DNA of 64,000 nucleotides, taken from assembly GCF_000733935.1 (NCBI RefSeq), contig NZ_JPON01000001.1:62001-126000 (forward strand), read 5' to 3'. Within the stretch, counting starts at the first letter, position 1, and each line of letters begins with the position of its first letter. Source of the DNA: Methylomarinum vadi (GTDB lineage Bacteria > Pseudomonadota > Gammaproteobacteria > Methylococcales > Methylomonadaceae). A model generated the notes under the pieces. That model was given only the letters and a program-made list of their open reading frames with translations, did not search any database and was not told where the DNA came from. This document shows, piece after piece, positions 58,530 to 64,000 of the stretch. The translations under genes and the position numbers were made by a program.

Positions 58530-59921
58530 TTGAGTCAGTTACAGGATATAACGAGTCCAATGACGCCGATGGAAAAACGGGCAACCTTGTCGCTCGCCAG
58601 CATTTATGCCTTGCGCATGCTGGGCCTGTTCATGATTTTGCCGGTGTTGTCGTTGTTCGCCGAGCAAATGGAGGGTGCGACGCCGTTGCTGATCGGTTTG
58701 TCGATCAGTATTTACGGGCTATCGCAGGCCGTGTTGCAAATTCCCTTCGGTTTGTTGTCCGACCGCTTCGGCCGCAAGAAAATCATCGTCGTCGGCTTGA
58801 TCTTGTTCGCCGCCGGCAGCATGGTCGCGGCCGTGTCGACATCCATCTACGGCATATTGATCGGCCGCGCCTTGCAGGGGAGCGGCGCGATCGCGGCGGC
58901 CATCATGGCCTTGGTCGCCGATCTGACCCAGGAAGTCCATCGCACCAAGGCCATGGCCATGATCGGCGCCAGTATCGGCATCTCCTTCGGAGTGGCGCTG
59001 ACGCTGGGGCCGGTCTTGGCCCATTATTTCGGCGTGCCCAGCATTTTTTGGCTGACCGCGGGTTTATCGGTGCTGGCGATTTTCGTCGTGATGTTCGTCG
59101 TGCCCAATCCGAAAAAAATCATCACTCACCGCGATGCCGAGCTGATTCCGTCGCAATTCGGTAGAGTCATCAGCAATCTCGATTTGCTGCGCCTGGATTA
59201 CGGCATATTCGTGCTGCATTTGATCCTGACCGCCAGTTTCGTCGTGGTTCCATTATTGATGCGCGATGCAGGGTTGTTGCCGGGCAGGCATTGGCTGGTT
59301 TATTTGCCGATATTGGTGACCTCGATGGCGGTAATGATCCCGTTTATCATCCTGGCCGAGAAAAAACGCCAGATGAAAAAAGTCTTCATCGGCGCGATCA
59401 TGGCTCTGGTCGTCGCCGATCTCGGCCTGATGTGGCTGCATGAAGATCTGATCGGTTTGATCGGCTTTCTGTGGCTGTTTTTCTGCGGTTTCAATTTATT
59501 GGAGGCCACCTTGCCGTCGTTGATCTCGAAAACGGCGCCGGCCGACATGAAGGGGACGGCGATGGGCGCTTATTCCAGTTCGCAATTTTTCGGCGCCTTT
59601 CTTGGCGGCGCCTGCGGCGGCTGGTTGTATGGCGAATACGGTGCGACGGCGGTGTTTTTGTTCGCCGCCGCATTGGCGGGCAGTTGGGCGTTGGTGGCTT
59701 TATTCATGAAACCGCCGCGCTACCTGGCCAACATGTTATTGTCGCTGGATGCCATCGGCGGCGATCGGGCCGACGAGTTCACCCGGCAATTAATAGCCGT
59801 TCGCGGCGTGGAAGAAGTCAGGTTGCATTTCGAGGAAAACGCGGCTTATTTAAAAGTCGACAATTCCATTCTGAACAAAGAAGAGTTGCAACGTTTATTG
59901 GTACAATGGAGCCAAATTTAA
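58530..59921 (+). CDS. YajR-type MFS transporter
   Basis: The 463-residue protein has 12 membrane segments with the MFS motif A (GLLSDRFGRKK, about residue 76) and a C-terminal ferredoxin-like YAM domain (about 400-463, GVEEVRLHFEENAAYLKVD). That domain marks the YajR group; the substrate is unknown. The start is TTG 58530, with GAAGAGG six bases upstream; ATG 58560 is the alternative. It lies 54 bases after the RND gene and 15 bases before ssb. Confidence 0.88.
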   Translation: MSQLQDITSPMTPMEKRATLSLASIYALRMLGLFMILPVLSLFAEQMEGATPLLIGLSISIYGLSQAVLQIPFGLLSDRFGRKKIIVVGLILFAAGSMVAAVSTSIYGILIGRALQGSGAIAAAIMALVADLTQEVHRTKAMAMIGASIGISFGVALTLGPVLAHYFGVPSIFWLTAGLSVLAIFVVMFVVPNPKKIITHRDAELIPSQFGRVISNLDLLRLDYGIFVLHLILTASFVVVPLLMRDAGLLPGRHWLVYLPILVTSMAVMIPFIILAEKKRQMKKVFIGAIMALVVADLGLMWLHEDLIGLIGFLWLFFCGFNLLEATLPSLISKTAPADMKGTAMGAYSSSQFFGAFLGGACGGWLYGEYGATAVFLFAAALAGSWALVALFMKPPRYLANMLLSLDAIGGDRADEFTRQLIAVRGVEEVRLHFEENAAYLKVDNSILNKEELQRLLVQWSQI

Positions 59922-59936
59922 AATACGGAGTCAAAA

Positions 59937-60413
59937 ATGCTTAATAAAGTCATGTTAATCGGTAATCTGGGCGCCGACCCGGAAGTCAGGTATATGCCCA
60001 GCGGCGGCGCGGTTACCAACATCAGTTTGGCGACCACGCGGCGCTGGAAGGACCGCCAGTCGGGTGAACGCAAGGAACAAACGGAATGGCATCGGGTGGT
60101 TTTCTTCAACCGCCTGGCCGAGATTGCCGGCGAGTATCTGCGCAAGGGCAGCCAGGTTTATGTGGAAGGCCGGCTGCAAACGCGCAAATGGCAGGACCAG
60201 AATGGCCAGGACCGCTACTCCACCGAAATCGTGGCCGAAGACATGCAGATGCTCGGCAGCCGCAGCGGCGGCACCGCCAACTTCGGCGACAGTTCCCAAC
60301 AAGGCGGGTATGCGCCGTCCGCCCCCCAATCGGCTCCGGCTCAGCAACAACCGTCCGGCAATAATCCGCCGCCGGCAGCCTATGATGATTTCGACGACGA
60401 TATTCCCTTCTAA
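59937..60413 (+). CDS. ssb: Single-stranded DNA-binding protein
   Basis: The 158-residue protein has the OB fold (residues 1-110; [19 protein letters not shown]), a Gln/Pro/Gly-rich linker and the acidic tip DFDDDIPF that recruits repair and replication partners. It coats single strands in replication and repair. It follows the YajR-type gene closely, and a terminator ends the transcript at 60443-60470. Confidence 0.96.
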   Translation: MLNKVMLIGNLGADPEVRYMPSGGAVTNISLATTRRWKDRQSGERKEQTEWHRVVFFNRLAEIAGEYLRKGSQVYVEGRLQTRKWQDQNGQDRYSTEIVAEDMQMLGSRSGGTANFGDSSQQGGYAPSAPQSAPAQQQPSGNNPPPAAYDDFDDDIPF

Positions 60414-60442
60414 CCATTTTCGCTAAGTCTTTAGAAGTTAAG

Positions 60443-60470
60443 AAAAACCACCCGAAGGGGTGGTTTTTTT
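60443..60470 (+). terminator. Intrinsic terminator after ssb
   Basis: AAAACCACCC-GAAG-GGGTGGTTTTTTT is a GC-rich hairpin followed by seven T, about 30 bases after the ssb stop. Confidence 0.92.
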
Positions 60471-60502
60471 ATCGTCTAATTTTCAAGAAAAAATTCAAAA
60501 AT

Positions 60503-60572
60503 ACACAATATCTAGTATTATTGTTCCCAAAAAGCACTACATGTTCATGTTTGCATTAGACGTGCAAACATG
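60503..60572 (+). promoter_or_regulatory. Tandem NrdR-like boxes and a palindrome upstream of nrdJ
   Basis: ACACAATATCTAGTAT (60503-60518) matches the NrdR consensus at 14 of 16 positions. A weaker match (10 of 16), GCACTACATGTTCATG, lies at 60534-60549, exactly 31 bases on, the usual tandem spacing. A perfect palindrome CATGTTTGCA-N7-TGCAAACATG (60546-60572) overlaps the end of the second box. NrdR represses ribonucleotide reductase genes when dATP is high. I see no cobalamin riboswitch in this leader. Confidence 0.6.
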
Positions 60573-60629
60573 TGCAGTTGCTTGCCTAATAAACCCTTTA
60601 TAACCCATTCAACCGACAGGAAATCACCC

Positions 60630-63600
60630 ATGACGGCACAGCTTCATGTTGTTAGCAATAACGTGACAGAAATTCCTTTCCAGAGCGCTTCGATGGACAT
60701 CTGGGATACCAAATACCGCTTGAAAACCAAGGATGGCCAACCGGTCGATGCTACCATCGACGATACCTATAAACGCGTCGCCAAGGCCTTGGCCAGCGTC
60801 GAAGTGGGTAAGGCCAAACAAGAGCAGTATTACAAGGAATTTCTGTGGGCGTTGCGCCAGGGCGTCATTCCCGCCGGCCGTATCGTGTCCAATGCCGGCG
60901 CGCAAGCGCATAAGCCGGCCACTTCCACGATCAACTGCACCGTGTCCGGCATCATCGAGGATTCGATGGACGATATCCTGCGCAAAGTGCACGAAGCCGG
61001 GCTGACATTGAAAGCAGGCTGCGGTATCGGTTATGAATTTTCCACTCTGCGGCCGAAAAACGCCTATGTGTCCGGCGCCGGCGCCTATACTTCCGGTCCA
61101 TTGTCGTTCATGGATATCTACGACAAGATGTGCTTCACGGTCTCGTCGGCCGGCGGCCGCCGCGGCGCGCAAATGGCCACTTTCGACATCGCCCATCCCG
61201 ATGTGGTCGAATTCATCCGCGCCAAGCGCGAAGACGGCCGTCTGCGTCAGTTCAACCTGTCGCTGCTGATCACCAGCGAATTCGTCGAGGCGGTCAAAAA
61301 AGGCGACGATTGGCCGCTGTCGTTTCCGGTGACCGCGAAGGAAGCCGAGGCCGACAAACTGGACCTGGGCGACAAGGAAAAAATTGTCTGGCGCGACTTG
61401 CCCAACAAGGACGGTTATATCGTCAACGAAGACGGCGAAGTGGCTTGCCGCGTTACCAAAACGATTCCTGCGCAACGTCTGTGGGACATCATCATGTCCT
61501 CGACCTACGATTACGCCGAGCCCGGTTTCATCCTGATCGACAAGGTCAACGAAATGAACAACAATTGGTTCTGCGAGAATATCAGGGCCACTAATCCGTG
61601 CGTGACGGCGGATACACGGTTGCATACCCAGCGGGGTTTGGTAAAAATCGGTGATTTGTATTCAAGCGGTTCGGCCTTAGAAGTGACCGTGGACAAGCGG
61701 GCTCTTGGCCAAGTTGGGAAAGGCACGGTCGTTCGTTCGGCCGTCCCGGCGTTTATGACAGCCCGGGACGCCCGAGTGTATCGCGTTACCACTAAGGACG
61801 GTTACGAAATCAAGGCAACGGAATGGCATGATTTTTATTCGGAACGCGGCAAAATAAAACTTAAGGATTTGAAGATCGGAGATCGGTTATTAGTTCAATC
61901 CGGGAAAGGGCAATTTGGCCAACAAGGCGATAAGGACTTCGGAACGTTGTTAGGCTTGATCACAGGTGATGGCCATTTTACCAATCGAGGGAAGGAACAG
62001 CAGGCGGCAATCGTTAATTTATGGAATGACGATCAGGCCTTTGCTCCGAGGTTGGTTAATTATATCAACCACTTGATTGCAACTAATAGCGAGCTAATCA
62101 ATAAGTCCGCGCGTCGATATAGAGTGTCGGCGGTAGCGATTCCGGAACGGAATTTAGTGATGATTCGTTCAGTTTTGCTAGCACGGATTTTGGAATTTTA
62201 CGGCTTTAATAAAGAAAGCAAGTTACGGGTGCCGGAAGTAATTTGGCAGGGTAACGAAGACTGTGTCAAAGGTTATCTGTCCGCCTTGTTTCAAGCCGAC
62301 GGTACAGTCAATATTTCAGCAAAAAGCCAATCGTGCTCAGTCCGGTTGGCCTCTTCCCATTTAAGTTTATTAAAAGATGTCCAGATGTTGCTGGCAAATT
62401 TCGGTGTATTCTGTCGAATTCACAAGCGACGCGAAGCAGGACAACGTATGTTGCCGGATGGGAAAGGCGGAAAACGGCTGTTTGAATGTAAAGCGGACCA
62501 CGAGTTAATTATCGATGGTCAATCGCGTGAACGCTTTATGGAGGAAGTTGGCTTCTTAGGAGATGATAAGCAGCAAAAATATCAGAACTGGGTTTCCAAC
62601 AAGATATTGAAGAAACATCAACCCTTTACTTCCGAGGTGGCGGAAATCGTTTATGTCGGGCAGGAACCCGTTTATGACACCACCCAAGCAGATCATAATA
62701 CGGTAATTTTCAATGGCTTGGTGACAGGGCAATGCGGCGAACAACCGTTGCCGCCTTATGGCAGCTGCCTGTTGGGGTCGATCAACCTGACCCGTTTCGT
62801 GGAAAAACCGTTCACCAAGGATGCGCGATTCGATTGGGAAACCTACCGCAAGGCCATCCGAATTTTTACCCGCATGCTCGACAATGTGGTCGAAATCAAC
62901 GGCCTGCCGCTGCAAAAACAGCAGGATGAAATTTTGGGCAAACGCCGTCACGGCATGGGTTATCTGGGGCTCGGCTCGACCCTGACCATGCTCGGTATGA
63001 AATACGGCGATGACGAATCGCTGGCCTTCACGGAGGAAGTTACCAGGGAGTTGGCGGTGGAAGGCTGGAAGGAAGGTCTGTCCTTGGCCAAGGAAAAAGG
63101 TCCGGCGCCGCTGCTGGAGCAGATTTTTACCGTGACCGGCGAAATGCTGCACAAGCGTCCGGAAATGGTCAAAGACGGCTACAAGATCGGCGACCAGGTG
63201 CCGGGCAAGGTGCTGCATGCCAAATACAGCCGCTACATGCAGCAATTGGCGCAAGTGGAACCGGCGTTGGTCGACGCCTTGGCGGAAACCGGCAGCCGCT
63301 TCACTCATCACAGCTCGATCGCGCCGACCGGCACGATTTCGCTGTCGCTGGCCAATAACGCCAGCAACGGCATCGAGCCCAGCTTCGCCCATCATTATTC
63401 CCGCAATGTGATCCGCGAAGGCAAGAAAAGCAAGGAAAAAGTCGATGTCTTTTCCTTCGAACTGTTGGCCTACCGGGAATTGGTCAATCCGAAGGCGATG
63501 CCTTACAGCGACGACCCGGAACAGCAACTGCCGGATTATTTCATCGTCGCCGACAGCATTACGCCGAAACAGCATGTCGACATTCAGGCGGCGGCGCAGA

Positions 63601-63914
63601 AATGGATCGATTCGTCGATCTCGAAAACCGCCAACGTGCCGACCGATTATCCGTACGAGGATTTCAAGTCGATTTACGAATACGCCTACGAAAAAGGCCT
63701 GAAAGGCTGCACGACCTTCCGTTTCAACCCGGAAGTGTTCCAGGGCGTGTTGGTCAAGGAAACCGATCTCGAGAAAACCACCTACCAATTCACGCTGGAA
63801 GACGGCCATGTCGTGGAATTGAAAGGCAACGAGGAAGTCGAATACGATGGCGAAATCCACACCGCCGCCAATCTGTTCGACGCCTTGAAAGAAGGTTATT
63901 ACGGCAAGTTCTAA
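60630..63914 (+). CDS. nrdJ: Adenosylcobalamin-dependent ribonucleotide reductase (class II) with intein
   Basis: The coding frame has 1094 residues; removing the 378-residue intein leaves 716. The active-site parts are TSTINCTVSG (substrate-side Cys), NPCGEQPLPPYGSC (finger loop with thiyl-radical Cys, the intein site) and SIAPTGTISL. It makes deoxynucleotides with B12 and needs neither oxygen nor iron. The start is ATG 60630, after ACAGGAAA; a frame from 60570 starts inside the palindrome. The C-terminal part (VEYDGEIHTAANLFDALKEG) is typical. A possible partner gene begins at 63974. Confidence 0.93.
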   Translation: MTAQLHVVSNNVTEIPFQSASMDIWDTKYRLKTKDGQPVDATIDDTYKRVAKALASVEVGKAKQEQYYKEFLWALRQGVIPAGRIVSNAGAQAHKPATSTINCTVSGIIEDSMDDILRKVHEAGLTLKAGCGIGYEFSTLRPKNAYVSGAGAYTSGPLSFMDIYDKMCFTVSSAGGRRGAQMATFDIAHPDVVEFIRAKREDGRLRQFNLSLLITSEFVEAVKKGDDWPLSFPVTAKEAEADKLDLGDKEKIVWRDLPNKDGYIVNEDGEVACRVTKTIPAQRLWDIIMSSTYDYAEPGFILIDKVNEMNNNWFCENIRATNPCVTADTRLHTQRGLVKIGDLYSSGSALEVTVDKRALGQVGKGTVVRSAVPAFMTARDARVYRVTTKDGYEIKATEWHDFYSERGKIKLKDLKIGDRLLVQSGKGQFGQQGDKDFGTLLGLITGDGHFTNRGKEQQAAIVNLWNDDQAFAPRLVNYINHLIATNSELINKSARRYRVSAVAIPERNLVMIRSVLLARILEFYGFNKESKLRVPEVIWQGNEDCVKGYLSALFQADGTVNISAKSQSCSVRLASSHLSLLKDVQMLLANFGVFCRIHKRREAGQRMLPDGKGGKRLFECKADHELIIDGQSRERFMEEVGFLGDDKQQKYQNWVSNKILKKHQPFTSEVAEIVYVGQEPVYDTTQADHNTVIFNGLVTGQCGEQPLPPYGSCLLGSINLTRFVEKPFTKDARFDWETYRKAIRIFTRMLDNVVEINGLPLQKQQDEILGKRRHGMGYLGLGSTLTMLGMKYGDDESLAFTEEVTRELAVEGWKEGLSLAKEKGPAPLLEQIFTVTGEMLHKRPEMVKDGYKIGDQVPGKVLHAKYSRYMQQLAQVEPALVDALAETGSRFTHHSSIAPTGTISLSLANNASNGIEPSFAHHYSRNVIREGKKSKEKVDVFSFELLAYRELVNPKAMPYSDDPEQQLPDYFIVADSITPKQHVDIQAAAQKWIDSSISKTANVPTDYPYEDFKSIYEYAYEKGLKGCTTFRFNPEVFQGVLVKETDLEKTTYQFTLEDGHVVELKGNEEVEYDGEIHTAANLFDALKEGYYGKF
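61599..62732 (+). other. Intein with LAGLIDADG homing endonuclease inside nrdJ
   Basis: The inserted 378 residues start with Cys (CVTADTRLHTQRGL) after ENIRATNP and end FNGLVTGQ before the extein Cys of CGEQPLPPYG. The splicing blocks A (CVTADTRL), B (YEIKATEWHDFY) and F/G (YDTTQADHNTVIFNGLVTGQ) are present. Two dodecapeptides, LLGLITGDG and YLSALFQADG, mark a LAGLIDADG endonuclease. The terminal residue is Gln and the one before it Gly, not the usual His-Asn, so the branch resolution step must use Gln. It lies at the conserved active-site loop, a common intein site in these enzymes. Confidence 0.9.
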
Positions 63915-63973
63915 GATCAACGAAAGGGCGGGTAGGCCAAGAGGCCGCTCGCCGGAAGAATGCGAGATGAATC

Positions 63974-64000
63974 ATGGTACATAAAATCACGAAAAAGATC
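63974..64000 (+). CDS. Start of a gene after nrdJ, cut by the window end
   Basis: Only nine codons (MVHKITKKI) are seen. Position, spacing of 60 bases from nrdJ and the basic start suggest the small NrdJ-associated gene often found next to class II reductases, but this is a guess. The ribosome site is weak. Confidence 0.35.

Noticed and set aside
60414-60629. Cobalamin riboswitch upstream of the B12-dependent reductase
   Set aside because: The space between the ssb terminator and nrdJ is only about 160 bases, and I see no B12-box-like sequence.

Overview
The window looks like a gammaproteobacterial chromosome. My best guess is a Methylococcales-type methanotroph, from the B12-dependent ribonucleotide reductase with intein, the sigma-54 type IV pilin and the scattered GTAGCCCGGATGCAGC-like intergenic repeats. 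That assignment is inference. The first 45 kb is GC-rich and accessory; from about 45.4 kb the composition changes and host-type genes and repeats appear.

Bases 1-21,100 hold a large protein-quality-control island, all on the + strand: end of an NtrC-type sigma-54 activator, cardiolipin synthase, two Hsp20s, a KefB-type antiporter, PsiE, GrpE, DnaK, MarC, YfdX, a third Hsp20, a degP/S10-peptidase chimera, ClpB, CbpA, CbpM, an M48 protease, a TrxC-like thioredoxin, a class II glutamine amidotransferase, FtsH and a DegS-like protease. It shares hsp20, yfdX, kefB, psiE, trx and ftsH with the transmissible locus of stress tolerance but carries ClpB instead of ClpK and a full DnaK set. Two near-perfect sigma-54 promoters (2064-2079 and 9249-9264), each preceded by two CGGCCA-N3-TGGCCG dyads, fit the adjacent activator and suggest the island is one sigma-54 regulon.

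Bases 21,100-35,640 are mosaic: an orphan gatC, two zinc-ribbon genes, two almost identical direct IS200/IS605 copies (each with a TGA inside tnpA), an additional DNA ligase LigA, a degP 3' remnant, a PTS enzyme I, a GldA/GldFG-type ABC operon, an HD-domain gene and an IS1380 transposase.

Bases 36,050-44,560 form one arsenic operon: arsR, arsenate reductase, acr3, rhodanese, metallo-beta-lactamase-fold protein, GDCCVxC protein, small disulfide protein, tyrosine phosphatase, gapdh, DUF2703, arsJ and an ArsP-like permease. GAPDH plus ArsJ is the known 1-arseno-3-phosphoglycerate extrusion route. Three of its genes carry a frameshift or stop. A RelE/HigA-type toxin-antitoxin pair ends the accessory block.

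Bases 45,500-64,000 are host-like: a CinA C-terminal-type amidase, two O-antigen-ligase/PglL-type transferases beside pilA, gloB, uvrA, an RND efflux pair, a YajR-type MFS transporter, ssb, and nrdJ interrupted by a 378-residue LAGLIDADG intein and preceded by tandem NrdR-like boxes.
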